A DNA stretch of 60,585 nt from a bacterium (GTDB lineage Bacteria > Desulfobacterota > Desulfobulbia > Desulfobulbales > Desulfobulbaceae). The stretch covers positions 1 through 60,585 of the forward strand of contig JAUNUN010000014.1 in the NCBI GenBank assembly GCA_030538155.1, given 5' to 3'. The notes below the pieces were generated by a model. The model saw nothing but the letters and a program-made list of their open reading frames with translations, had not been told where the DNA came from and made no database searches. Below are positions 1-7,946 of this stretch, one piece after another. A program made the translations under genes and the position numbers. The stretch's first letter is position 1. Each line of letters starts with the position of its first letter.

Positions 1-919
1 ATTTGATCTTGCGTACAAATATAAGCATTAGGCTGAAGATTGTTAAGAACCACTTGTTTTTAAATCGCTCATCGCTTTCGATAAAGTCAATAATTTGCTC
101 CTGGCTTTTCAGCTCTGTCCGTTCAAGGATGATCTCTTTTAAAGTCGCAATCAGCTTCAAATCGCTGCTTTCTCGACGTCTGTCAGCTTTTAAATGTGAC
201 CTGTATTTTTTGGTATCATCCACACGCTGTAAAGTTGTGCCAATTTCATCAACTTGAAAAGTTTTACTAGTGATTTCCGGAACTATTTCTTCAATGAGAC
301 GGACAGAAGAAGCTTTTAACAACAAATTTTCTTTCTTTATCTCGGTAAAATGCGCCTCCCATTCTCCACTTTCTGTATTAATTCGGGCAGGAATGCAACT
401 TCTACCATTTTCATCAAACAAAAATAAAAGACGTACTTGATTTGTTTCATTATTACTAAACCCTTTTAATTGGGAATGCGGAAGCATGAAATACAAATTA
501 TTCATAAAAACAAGACTGCTTACGTCTGAACATTTTTCTATATTGAGTTCTTTAGAAAAATCCTCATGATTTTTATCAATATTATTTCCTCTCAATCCTG
601 TTGCATATCGGAATGCAATAAATTTAAGAAAAAAATACCAGAATGAAAATATATTTCGTTTTTCTATTCCGGTTGCGGGGTGATCTCTCTTAAAATCTAT
701 CAAATATTTATCAATTACACTTATCTTTCTAAGCTCAATCCATTGATTTTCTATAGATGCGGCCACGTCATCCGTTAAATCAAATCCTGAACAAAGGTGC
801 GGTAGCGATTGAATAAAATTTTCAATTCTTCCGTTTTCGAACCAACAACAGTCAAAATCAAAACAAACCGCTTCTGACATTTCCTCACCCGGCAAGAGCT
901 TTCTTATCACCTCTTTCAT
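1..919 (-). CDS. Unknown AT-rich gene, 3' end outside the window
   Basis: The minus strand is open from the left edge to an ATG at 919, giving about 306 codons with no stop. I recognise no family. The product is rich in Lys, Glu, Ile and Asn, with an aromatic stretch (FSFWYFFLKFIAFRYATG) and, near the left edge, a hydrophobic run (WFLTIFSLMLIFV) that could be a membrane segment. Base composition is far more AT-rich than the core genes, which suits acquired DNA. The start is uncertain: no Shine-Dalgarno precedes the ATG, and the same frame stays open upstream to a TGA at 1157-1159, through GC-rich sequence that reads plausibly (for example KRFFKLSELAGARWPNVTQD). The true protein may therefore begin further upstream at a non-ATG codon, or the upstream part may belong to a broken gene. 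Confidence 0.55.
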   Translation of the reverse strand, partial: MKEVIRKLLPGEEMSEAVCFDFDCCWFENGRIENFIQSLPHLCSGFDLTDDVAASIENQWIELRKISVIDKYLIDFKRDHPATGIEKRNIFSFWYFFLKFIAFRYATGLRGNNIDKNHEDFSKELNIEKCSDVSSLVFMNNLYFMLPHSQLKGFSNNETNQVRLLFLFDENGRSCIPARINTESGEWEAHFTEIKKENLLLKASSVRLIEEIVPEITSKTFQVDEIGTTLQRVDDTKKYRSHLKADRRRESSDLKLIATLKEIILERTELKSQEQIIDFIESDERFKNKWFLTIFSLMLIFVRKIK

Positions 920-1237
920 GGCAAGATAATTGTTCGCCGGGTCTGGGGGTGTAGTTTCAGCGTCATGCCATGTAAAAATGTCGTCTTGGGTAACATTCGG
1001 CCAGCGTGCGCCGGCCAGCTCGGACAACTTAAAGAATCGTTTTGCCCCCAGGGTATACCGGGGCCAAAGATGGAAACGCTTCCATGGTGCAACCTCCCTA
1101 CGGTCAATACCCTGGTTGTGAAAATCGGACAGGCAGGCCGCCAGGGTCGCGGCTTTTCAGGGGCCATCCTAGCCTGTCCAAAGTGAAAACAACTGTTGTC
1201 CTTAGCCCCGCAGGGCTGGATGGGGTGGTACTACTCC

Positions 1238-1570
1238 TTATATCCTGCCACGGTAATTCACTTTATGAGTGATTTTGCTCCCCGCATTTATGAGGGAAGC
1301 AAAACGTAACACCATGTTTTTCAGTTGTTTTCCACGCATTAAAACATAGCCGTTGTATTTCAGCTCAGCTTCATGCATGGTCAGGTAGCGATCGATGGTA
1401 CTATCATCAATCTCAAAAAAATCAGCCACTTGCTTCCTCGTCATGTAGTATTCGCCCTCGAATTCCAGAACAGGCAGGTCAACAGCTTTCTGAATATTCT
1501 CAACCGCGTACGAATTATTCAAAATATTCTGACGATCAACGCTGGATACAGTTAAGTCTCTGCTCATCAC
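1238..1570 (-). pseudogene. Truncated DNA-binding protein (N-terminal HTH-like part only)
   Basis: A 110-codon frame preceded by a good ribosome site (GGAAGGGATAGTG then ATG at 1567; the GTG at 1570 is in frame). The first 85 residues resemble, from memory, the N-terminal region of longer phage- and toxin-associated DNA-binding proteins, with a helix-turn-helix-like stretch (MTRKQVADFFEIDDSTIDRY) and the usual following segment (NGYVLMRGKQLKNM). After about residue 85 the expected continuation is lost and the frame ends soon in unrelated sequence. I therefore call it a truncated remnant in the ssrA island. A short functional regulator cannot be ruled out. Confidence 0.5.
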
Positions 1571-1583
1571 TATCCCTTCCCTG

Positions 1584-1811
1584 TCACTGTTTTTCGTTTT
1601 TCAACCTGTCCAGATAATCCGCCCAGTCCTGCATCATCCGCAGCCTTTCCGGCAGGTGTTGTGCGTGGTTATAGGCCGCCTTCACACTGTTCCGCTCTGT
1701 GTGTGCCAACTGGCGCTCTATAACGTCTGACGGCCACCCCTGTTCATGCAGCAAGGTGGATGCCATGGCACGGAATCCGTGCCCGCTCATTTCCTCCTTG
1801 GCGTATCCCAT
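1584..1811 (-). pseudogene. C-terminal remnant of a tyrosine integrase
   Basis: A 75-codon frame nearly identical to the last 75 residues of the intact integrase at 3551-4726. It includes the catalytic HxxR (GHGFRAMAS) and the region of the nucleophile Tyr (VKAAYNHAQ). The N-terminal arm-binding and core domains are absent. Upstream of 1812 weak similarity continues for about 20 bases with a one-base shift and then stops. It is the scar of an earlier, related integration at the same locus, not a working recombinase. Confidence 0.85.
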
Positions 1812-1812
1812 G
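1603..1812. repeat. Direct repeat, copy 1 (integrase 3' end)
   Basis: These 210 bases match 3561-3770 with only about six substitutions and no indels, in the same orientation. The pair brackets the AlbA_2-type gene at 1973-3439. Homologous recombination between them would delete that gene and leave a hybrid integrase end. Confidence 0.9.
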
Positions 1813-1972
1813 CCGCCATAATCACCGCAGCCAGTCCCCCCTTGCTGGTGCAGTCAAACAACGGTCAAGCAATAAAAAACGATCCAACCACCTGAACTAC
1901 TGTCTATTATGCGAGTGAAAAGCTTTGGCTGCCGCCCAATTTCAAAGAATAATCAAGCAAAATCATGGTTTT

Positions 1973-3439
1973 TTATGCCCACCCTGGCAGGTATTTTCTG
2001 GCCCGGCTGCCAACGGTTTCATCGTGACAACGAATCAGCCCCGCCTCAATGGCATCCCGAATAATGCGGGAGACCATTGAGCTGTTTTTTTCGTCAATCC
2101 CGAAGCGCTCCCGCAGGGTGGTATTGGTCATGTAGTCCCGCTGCACGTAACGCAAACAGGCATGCAAGTAGCAGGCACGGATGCGATCTGCCCTGTCCAT
2201 CTCCCTAAACTCACGATGGGCAAAAAGGACGACACGGGTATTGTCACCGGCGGTTTCAAACAAAGGAGCGGGGAGTTGAAACACCTCGGTCTGTATGACT
2301 ACCTTGTCGACACCACTCCCTCTCTCCTCACAAACGCCAATACGACGCATAAAGGATGCCAATAGCTCATTGCGAGACCGGGGTGGACTGTCTATAAAGC
2401 GGTCAACCTGTACCAGCGGGCTCCCTGGGTTGGTGATTTCCATACGACGCCCAAATATCTCAATCATGGGGCCCGCACCGGTCAAGTGGAAATTCTGGTG
2501 AATTATAGCGTTCGCCCCCAACTCGCGGATGGCTAGACCAGGAAACATGGGCACCTGCTTGCGCAAAGCCTGGCCGACGACTTCGTTGCTTGGTAGCAGG
2601 TTGGTGATAAAGCCTATCAAATCTTCGAATCCAACAGCGTACCCTTTGCGACCCTCATACTCGCGCACGGTTTCCAACCGACTTTCGTCGGCGTAGATCA
2701 CCACACGCACCGCCTTGCGGGCAAGAGTATGAAAGTCAGCTAACCGTTTAGCAAACAGCACGGCGCCAAGATTGGTAATGTTCCACCTGCCTCCATCGCC
2801 CCTGGAAATCATACGATCTGCTTCCATGGCAGAAAGAATACCAGCCCTCCCTTCAGGCAACGGCAAAGACAGCAGATCGAAGTACGCAGGACAGTCAAGC
2901 AACCTGAATATCTCCTCTGAGACAATGTTTTCTGCCGCGACCTCTTTTTCAAAAGGAGTGTGATCGAACACCCTCCACAATTCACGTTCTTTTTCCGGGA
3001 AATCTTTCAACTTCTTTTTGCTGGAACCAACACGGATGAACTCAACCCCCTTGAAGCACACTGGATGGCGAAAGGCTGTGCCAATTTCCAGGAGAACTAT
3101 TGGCTTACCTTCTACCTGCAAACCATAAAAGCGGAAGTTAATCTTTGGTGTAAGCAGACGCAGCAACCAGCTTTCCAATTCCTCGTTCCCAACCTTGGCC
3201 AATGCTGGATTGAATGTGGTGCCGACAATCTCGCGGGTATCGTCTTTTATTCCCCAGACGACCCACGCATTCACCTTCCCGATCAACGCAGCGGCGTTCG
3301 CTAGGGCGGAAAGATATTCACCGATTTCTTCTGGTGCGGTATTGTTGTGCTTAAACTCGGCCCACTCTGTTTCTCGAGGGAGTTTGCACAGTTCAGTCAA
3401 TATGCCAAGCAACTCACTTTCTGGACGGTCGATACCCAT
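1973..3439 (-). CDS. AlbA_2 / Schlafen-type putative DNA-binding and ATPase-like regulator
   Basis: About 488 residues. The N-terminal 160 form an AlbA_2 (Schlafen-like) domain with the typical ETEWAEFK start. A middle to C-terminal part resembles the HATPase-like domain of RecG-related putative transcriptional regulators (ELGANAIIHQNFH, then MEITNPGSP and RNELLASFMRRIG). The last 90 residues look like a winged helix (NTTLRERFGIDEKNSSMVSRIIRDA). The start is set at 3439, where GGAAGGAAACTTA precedes ATG; the frame is open to 3499 but lacks such a site. It lies 110 bases downstream of the integrase on the same strand, as island cargo. Such proteins are annotated as regulators and often occur in mobile or defence islands; no activity can be assigned here. 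Confidence 0.75.
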   Translation of the reverse strand: MGIDRPESELLGILTELCKLPRETEWAEFKHNNTAPEEIGEYLSALANAAALIGKVNAWVVWGIKDDTREIVGTTFNPALAKVGNEELESWLLRLLTPKINFRFYGLQVEGKPIVLLEIGTAFRHPVCFKGVEFIRVGSSKKKLKDFPEKERELWRVFDHTPFEKEVAAENIVSEEIFRLLDCPAYFDLLSLPLPEGRAGILSAMEADRMISRGDGGRWNITNLGAVLFAKRLADFHTLARKAVRVVIYADESRLETVREYEGRKGYAVGFEDLIGFITNLLPSNEVVGQALRKQVPMFPGLAIRELGANAIIHQNFHLTGAGPMIEIFGRRMEITNPGSPLVQVDRFIDSPPRSRNELLASFMRRIGVCEERGSGVDKVVIQTEVFQLPAPLFETAGDNTRVVLFAHREFREMDRADRIRACYLHACLRYVQRDYMTNTTLRERFGIDEKNSSMVSRIIRDAIEAGLIRCHDETVGSRARKYLPGWA

Positions 3440-3550
3440 TAAGTTTCCTTCCGCAGCAAATTTGTTTTGCTTTTGACCAGCGAATTCAATCGCTGACACC
3501 GCTATGATTTTGATTGCAAACTAACCTCTCATCAACTTAGACGGGTTGAC

Positions 3551-4726
3551 TCATTCCTTTAACCTGTCCAGATAGTCCGCCCATTCCTGCATCATCCGCC
3601 GCCTTTCCGACAGGTGTTGTGCGTGGTTATAGGCCGCCTTCACGCTGTTCCGCTCTGTGTGTGCCAACTGGCGCTCTATAACGTCTGACGGCCACCCCTG
3701 TTCATGCAGCAAGGTGGATGCCATGGCGCGGAATCCGTGCCCGCTCATTTCCTCCTTGGCGTATCCCATGCGCCGTAATGCGGCCAAGACAGTGTTGTCA
3801 CTCATGGGCCGGTCTCCAGAACGAAGCGATGGAAACACATAGCGGCCACGGCCTGTCAATGGCCGTATCTCCTCAACCACCGCCACGGCCTGCCTGGATA
3901 GGGGCACAATGTGGGCCAGCCGCATCTTCATCTTGGCGGCCGGTATCCTCCATTCAGCCAGGTTTAGATTGAACTCCGTCCACTCTGCATGCCGTAGTTC
4001 ACCTGGCCGAACAAAGACCAGGGGGGCAAAACGTAAGGCGCATCTGGTGATCAAGTGGCCCTGGTAGCCGTCAATGGCCTGCAGCAGGCCGGTTATTTGC
4101 TGTGGGTCGGTAATGGTCGCCATTGATTGCAACTTGGCCGGGGCCAATGCTCCCTTCAAATCAGCGCTGGGGTCGCGTTCCGCCCGGCCACATGCAATGG
4201 CGTATCTGAAAATCTGGCCGCACACCTGCTTAACCCGGTGTGCCGTCTCGATGGCCCCGCGCTCCTCAATGCGCCGCAAGGCCTGCAGAATCTCAGGCGG
4301 GCTGACCTCCGTAATCGGCCGGCTGCCGATCCAGGGGAAAACATTGTTCTCAAGCCTCGAAAGAACAGTGTCTGCGTACTTGTCCGTCCACGTATGCTTA
4401 TTTTTCGTGAACCACTCGCGCGCAATGGTTTCAAAGCCATTGGTAAGCTGTTCTGTGATCATGGTCTTTGTCACCTTCCGGTATTCGGCAGGGTCTATAT
4501 CATCAGCCAGGAGTTTGCGGGCCTCATAGAGCCTGTCCCGTGCTTGAGACAAGGACACGTCCGGATACACCCCAAGCGCCAGGGTCTTTCTTTTGCCTCG
4601 AAAGCGGTAGTCGAAACGAAAGTATTTGCCGGTGTGGTTCACCAGCACGTACAGGCCCCGGCCATCAGTCAGCTTGTAGGGCTTGTCCTTGGGCTTGGCG
4701 TTCCTGACGGTAGCATCTGTGAGCAT
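3551..4726 (-). CDS. Tyrosine-type site-specific integrase (P4-like, DUF4102 arm domain)
   Basis: 391 residues, the usual length for P4-like integrases. The N-terminal DUF4102 arm-binding domain is clear (LTDATVRNAKPKDKPYKLTD and GLYVLV). A SAM-like core-binding domain follows, then the catalytic domain with Arg in FVRPGELRHAEW, HxxR in GHGFRAMAS and the Tyr in VKAAYNHA. It breaks and rejoins DNA between attP and attB. It is read away from the 3' end of the tmRNA gene, 163 bases from it, the standard arrangement for elements integrated in ssrA. Repeated TGACGGTA sites surround its start and may be its own arm sites. It appears intact. Confidence 0.93.
   Translation of the reverse strand: MLTDATVRNAKPKDKPYKLTDGRGLYVLVNHTGKYFRFDYRFRGKRKTLALGVYPDVSLSQARDRLYEARKLLADDIDPAEYRKVTKTMITEQLTNGFETIAREWFTKNKHTWTDKYADTVLSRLENNVFPWIGSRPITEVSPPEILQALRRIEERGAIETAHRVKQVCGQIFRYAIACGRAERDPSADLKGALAPAKLQSMATITDPQQITGLLQAIDGYQGHLITRCALRFAPLVFVRPGELRHAEWTEFNLNLAEWRIPAAKMKMRLAHIVPLSRQAVAVVEEIRPLTGRGRYVFPSLRSGDRPMSDNTVLAALRRMGYAKEEMSGHGFRAMASTLLHEQGWPSDVIERQLAHTERNSVKAAYNHAQHLSERRRMMQEWADYLDRLKE
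3561..3770. repeat. Direct repeat, copy 2 (integrase 3' end)
   Basis: The intact-gene partner of the 210-bp repeat at 1603-1812. Identity drops abruptly at the segment encoding the GYAKEE region on one side and just before the stop codon on the other. Confidence 0.9.
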
Positions 4727-4777
4727 GTGACGGTATCTGCTTTGAAGGTTGACGGTATACCGCCAAAAGTACCGTCA
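4705..4777. promoter_or_regulatory. Repeated TGACGGTA sites at the integrase start (putative arm-type sites)
   Basis: TGACGGTA occurs in direct orientation at 4705-4712, 4728-4735 and 4750-4757, and inverted (TACCGTCA) at 4770-4777. Spacings are 23, 22 and 20 bases, about two helical turns. The second copy abuts the integrase ATG. The sites suit binding by the integrase arm domain and autoregulation; that role is inferred. Confidence 0.6.
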
Positions 4778-4820
4778 AAAATACTGGCTGTCTATGGAAA
4801 ATAAGGAATTCCCTGGACAA

Positions 4821-4855
4821 CAAAAAACCCGCAATCCGTGGATGGATGCGGGTTT
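4821..4855 (-). terminator. Rho-independent terminator of ssrA
   Basis: On the minus strand AAACCCGCA (4855-4847) pairs perfectly with TGCGGGTTT (4833-4825), followed directly by further Ts. It lies 33 bases beyond the tmRNA 3' end and separates it from the integrase. Confidence 0.85.
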
Positions 4856-4888
4856 CTGGAACTCTATGGACTTCTTTGGTTTGTCTAT

Positions 4889-4920
4889 TGGTGGAGGCGG
4901 CGGGAGTTGAACCCGCGTCC
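4889..4920. other. Probable island attachment site (3' end of ssrA)
   Basis: An intact integrase gene starts 163 bases beyond the tmRNA CCA end and reads away from it. The 3' T-arm/acceptor segment of ssrA is the classic crossover region for such integrases. The matching distal repeat is not found in the window and should lie left of position 1. The call is from gene arrangement only. Confidence 0.55.
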
Positions 4921-5248
4921 GGAAACTCTCCCCTTCTGTATCTACATGCGTAGTTCCGGGTCATGATCTTGCAGGAGGCGCTCACCCGAAACAGGAGAAC
5001 CTACTGCCAGTCTGAAAAGGTCTCGCTTGTTACAGTTCAGACGCCTGCTTCAAGCCAGCCCACGAAGTCGACGCTCCGAATCCGGCCCAGTGGGCGAAGG
5101 CCGGTGGAACGGCATCAACCGCGATTAAGCGGCGAGTGCGTAGTTATAATCGTCTGCGATTATATTTAATTCCGCCATTTTAACGAGCCGGCAGAAACTC
5201 GGCATGCAACATAAGCTTCAATATCCCCGTCGAATCCGTTTCGCCCCC
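4889..5248 (-). ncRNA. ssrA: tmRNA (transfer-messenger RNA)
   Basis: About 360 nt. The 5' end has the conserved GGGGGCGAAACGGATTCGAC, and the 3' end has the T arm GGTTCAACTCCCGCCGCCTCCACCA (given as GGTTCAACTCC then CGCCGCCTCC) with encoded CCA. The tag reading frame resumes at GCA and encodes ADDYNYALAA before TAA, so rescued proteins receive a tag of this type for proteolysis. The gene follows smpB by 29 bases on the same strand and no convincing separate promoter is visible between them, so processing from a joint transcript is possible. Its 3' end is the likely attachment site of the island to the left. Confidence 0.97.
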
Positions 5249-5277
5249 ATCTGTGTGTTTGTTGCGGCCAAGCCGCC

Positions 5278-5739
5278 TTATTCATCGCGGCCGCGGCGCA
5301 TGGAGCGCTCGATATCGCGGCTGCTTTCTTTCTCTTTCAGTGCGGCGCGTTTGTCGTAGAGTTTTTTGCCGCGGGCCAGGGCCAGTTCCACTTTGGCCTT
5401 ACCACTCCCTATAAAGTATATCTTAAGGGGTATTAAGGCAATGCCTTTTTCGTGCAGCTTGCCGATGAGCTTGCGGATTTCGCGCCGGTGCAGCAAGAGT
5501 TTGCGCGGTCTGAGCGGGTCTTGTTGCGTGCTGGTGGCAAAGCTGTAGGGCGAGATGTGCACATTGTAGAGGTAGAGTTCGCCGTTTCTGATCTGGGCGT
5601 AGCCGTCGCGCAGATTGGCCTTGCCCGCGCGCAGGGATTTCACCTCCGGCCCGGTGAGCACCATGCCCGCCTCCATGGTTTCCTCGATATGGTAATCGTG
5701 GAAGGCCTTCTTGTTCTTGCTGACTATTTTTTGTGCCAT
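5278..5739 (-). CDS. smpB: SsrA-binding protein SmpB
   Basis: 153 residues, normal length. SmpB binds the tRNA-like domain of tmRNA and delivers it to stalled ribosomes. Family landmarks are [20 protein letters not shown] near the N-terminus, [19 protein letters not shown], and a basic C-terminal tail ([15 protein letters not shown] then [13 protein letters not shown]) that enters the mRNA channel. The ribosome site is AAGGACGGCAGGT before ATG. It sits directly upstream of ssrA, a common pairing. Confidence 0.97.
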   Translation of the reverse strand: MAQKIVSKNKKAFHDYHIEETMEAGMVLTGPEVKSLRAGKANLRDGYAQIRNGELYLYNVHISPYSFATSTQQDPLRPRKLLLHRREIRKLIGKLHEKGIALIPLKIYFIGSGKAKVELALARGKKLYDKRAALKEKESSRDIERSMRRGRDE

Positions 5740-5762
5740 ACCTGCCGTCCTTATACTGCGGG

Positions 5763-5893
5763 TTATTCCATTTTCAGATCAAAGAAGTGTATCAAGGAGG
5801 CGAGGCAAATGCGACGCAGGCGTACATAGAGGTACTCCGAGAAGCATTTTCCGAAGCCGACACAGATAGAGCTTTGATATGGGAATAGAATTA
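5763..5893 (-). repeat. 3'-end interspersed repeat, copy A (full length)
   Basis: A 131-bp element read in the direction of the upstream GspE/PilB gene. It starts with that gene's stop codon (TAATTC) and ends GGAATAA. The ends are about 22-bp imperfect inverted repeats built on ATTCC..ATATCAAAG. The middle carries CTATCTGTGTCGG, TTCGGAAAATGC and CGCCTGCGTCGCATTTG. Related copies lie at 7760, 19018, 38488, 43279 and 53446. Confidence 0.85.
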
Positions 5894-7714
5894 GACCTCA
5901 CCGGTCACCCGCAAGGCTTCCTCCACCGTAGTCTGCCCGGCCCGCACCTTGCGCCAGGCATCTTCCCGCAGGGTAGTCATTCCTTCGCGGATGGCAACCT
6001 GCCTGAGTTCGCTGTCATTGGCCCGGGTGGCAATCAGTTTCTTCAACTGGGTGGACATGGGAAAGACCTCGAAAATGCCCATACGGCCTAGATAGCCGGT
6101 GCCCCTGCACTGCTGACAGCCCTTGCCGCGCGTGAGTTCGACCGCTTCCTTGCCCGATACCGGAAAACCGAGTTTTGCCAAGCTGTCGCCGTCCACGCTG
6201 TAGGTTTCCGCGCAGTGTGGGCAAATACGCCGCACCAAGCGCTGCGCCAAGGCCCCCAGCATGGTGGAGGCGATGAGAAAGGGTTCCAGCCCCAGATCTT
6301 GCAGGCGCAAAATGGTTGAAACCGCGTCGTTGGTGTGCAGGGTGGAGAAAACCAGATGCCCGGTCAGCGCCGCCTGCACCGCGTGGGTGGCGGTTTCCAA
6401 GTCGCGGATTTCGCCGATCATGATGATGTCCGGATCCTGGCGCAGGATATTACGCAGGATGGTGGAAAAAGTGACATCGATCTGGCTCTGCACCGCGATC
6501 TGGTTGAACTCATCGTATACCATTTCCACCGGGTCTTCCACGGTGATGATGTTTTTGTCCGGGGTGGCGATCTGTTTCAGGGTGGAATAGAGGGTGGTCG
6601 ATTTACCGCTGCCGGTGGGGCCGGTAACAAAGACCAAGCCATGGGAAGAGGCCATGAAGCTGTTGTAGACCACCCGGTCGCGCCGGGAAAAACCGAGGTC
6701 ATCCAGGTTCTGAAAAATGACCTCCGGGTTCAAAATACGCATGACCGTTTTTTCGCCGAATGCCACCGGCACGGTGGAGACACGTATTTCCGCATCCAGC
6801 GCACCCTCCTCGTTACGGCCGATTTTGATACGACCATCCTGGGGGCGACGTTTTTCCGCGATATCCAACCGGGCCAGACCCTTGATGCGCGAGGTAATGG
6901 CCGAATGCACTGCCTTGGGCAGCTTGTAGATGGTGTGCAGCACCCCGTCGATGCGGTAGCGCACCGTGCAGATATCCCGCTTGGGCTCGATGTGGATGTC
7001 GCTGGCCCGCTGCTCCAGGGCGTAGCTGAAGAGATGGTTGACCGCTGCCTTGATGTGCTGGTCGGTGGAACTGAGTTCCTGGGTAGTGGCCAGGCGAACG
7101 TACTGCTCCAGGTTGCCGATATCGATGGGCGCACTGCCCTCCACCACGCCGAACTGCGATTCCGCCGCACTGATCGAGCGCTGAAAGCCGAAGAACTCGG
7201 CCAAAATCTTGCGGATATCCTCCTTAGTAGTGAGGAAAGGCGTGACCTTGAGCTGGGATACCCGCTCCACATCCTCCAGGGCAAGCTGGTTGTCCGGAAA
7301 GTAGGTGGCCACCTGCAAGACACCGTCTTTCAGGGCAAAGGGCAGTAGCAGATGGCGGATGGCAAAGTTTTTGGGAATGGTCTTGGTGACCACCTCCATC
7401 TCCAGCTTGAGCGGATCCAGCTTTTTGAAGGGGATCTTGAGTGCCCGGCTCACCAGCCGCAGCATCAGCTCTTCCGTCAGGGGAATGGGGTTAGTGCCCG
7501 GAGTCTCCATGCCGAAGGAGAGAATGAGGTCGATCAGATCGGGAAAGCCCTTGTGGTGGCGGTTTTCATCATCATGGCGGCGACCGCCGAACTGACGCAG
7601 GAGCTTCTGGCTCTGCTTTTCCCGGTTCTGCTCGATAAACAGCCGCTGACGCGGGCTCAATACCCTTTGTTGCGTCAGCAGATCTAGAAATGCATCACTA
7701 CTCAGATAGGCCAT
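5891..7714 (-). CDS. GspE/PilB-family secretion or pilus assembly ATPase
   Basis: 607 residues. An N-terminal GSPII_E_N-like region (to about residue 170) precedes the hexameric ATPase domain with Walker A GPTGSGKSTTLY (about residue 370), an Asp box (TVEDPVE), Walker B (DIIMIGEIRD) and a His box (STLHTND). A C-terminal four-cysteine zinc knuckle (CPHC and CQQC) is present, as in GspE and PilB. It would power type II secretion or type IV pilus extension at the inner membrane. No pilin, secretin, platform protein or PilT lies nearby, so the partner system is encoded elsewhere and the exact member cannot be named. Confidence 0.88.
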   Translation of the reverse strand: MAYLSSDAFLDLLTQQRVLSPRQRLFIEQNREKQSQKLLRQFGGRRHDDENRHHKGFPDLIDLILSFGMETPGTNPIPLTEELMLRLVSRALKIPFKKLDPLKLEMEVVTKTIPKNFAIRHLLLPFALKDGVLQVATYFPDNQLALEDVERVSQLKVTPFLTTKEDIRKILAEFFGFQRSISAAESQFGVVEGSAPIDIGNLEQYVRLATTQELSSTDQHIKAAVNHLFSYALEQRASDIHIEPKRDICTVRYRIDGVLHTIYKLPKAVHSAITSRIKGLARLDIAEKRRPQDGRIKIGRNEEGALDAEIRVSTVPVAFGEKTVMRILNPEVIFQNLDDLGFSRRDRVVYNSFMASSHGLVFVTGPTGSGKSTTLYSTLKQIATPDKNIITVEDPVEMVYDEFNQIAVQSQIDVTFSTILRNILRQDPDIIMIGEIRDLETATHAVQAALTGHLVFSTLHTNDAVSTILRLQDLGLEPFLIASTMLGALAQRLVRRICPHCAETYSVDGDSLAKLGFPVSGKEAVELTRGKGCQQCRGTGYLGRMGIFEVFPMSTQLKKLIATRANDSELRQVAIREGMTTLREDAWRKVRAGQTTVEEALRVTGEV

Positions 7715-7759
7715 GACTAATGCCGAAGGAAGATGGGATCTGTCTCAGGAAGATAACTC

Positions 7760-7880
7760 TCATTCCCATTACAGATCAAAAACAAGATCAAAGAGGCGAG
7801 ACAAATGCTCGCACAGACCTTCCAGGAGAAGAAGGCGAATCTACGCCGCAGGCGCCGAACTCAATACCTATCAGTATCGA
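7760..7880 (-). repeat. 3'-end interspersed repeat, copy E (diverged)
   Basis: Between pcm (ends 7947) and the GspE/PilB gene, in the same direction as pcm. The distal half is recognisable (GCCTGCGGCG, TCGCCTC, TTTGATCTGTAATGGGAAT); the half nearest pcm is diverged and, unlike the other copies, does not abut the stop codon. Confidence 0.6.
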
Positions 7881-7946
7881 TGATTTGAAACGGAAAGAAC
7901 AGAACGGATGTGTAAAAAAGAGGTGCGACTATGAAACGGGCCCGGC

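Noticed and set aside
916..1167. 83-codon minus-strand frame starting ATG 1167
   Set aside because: It overlaps, in another frame, the longer open frame that continues into the AT-rich gene, and has a Pro/Trp/Arg-rich unlikely composition.
5802..5830. Short peptide start (AAGGAGGCGAGGCAAATG) inside repeat copy A, opposite strand
   Set aside because: The frame differs or lacks ATG in the other copies, so coding is not conserved.
6335..7348. 337-codon plus-strand open frame
   Set aside because: Antisense shadow of the GspE/PilB gene.
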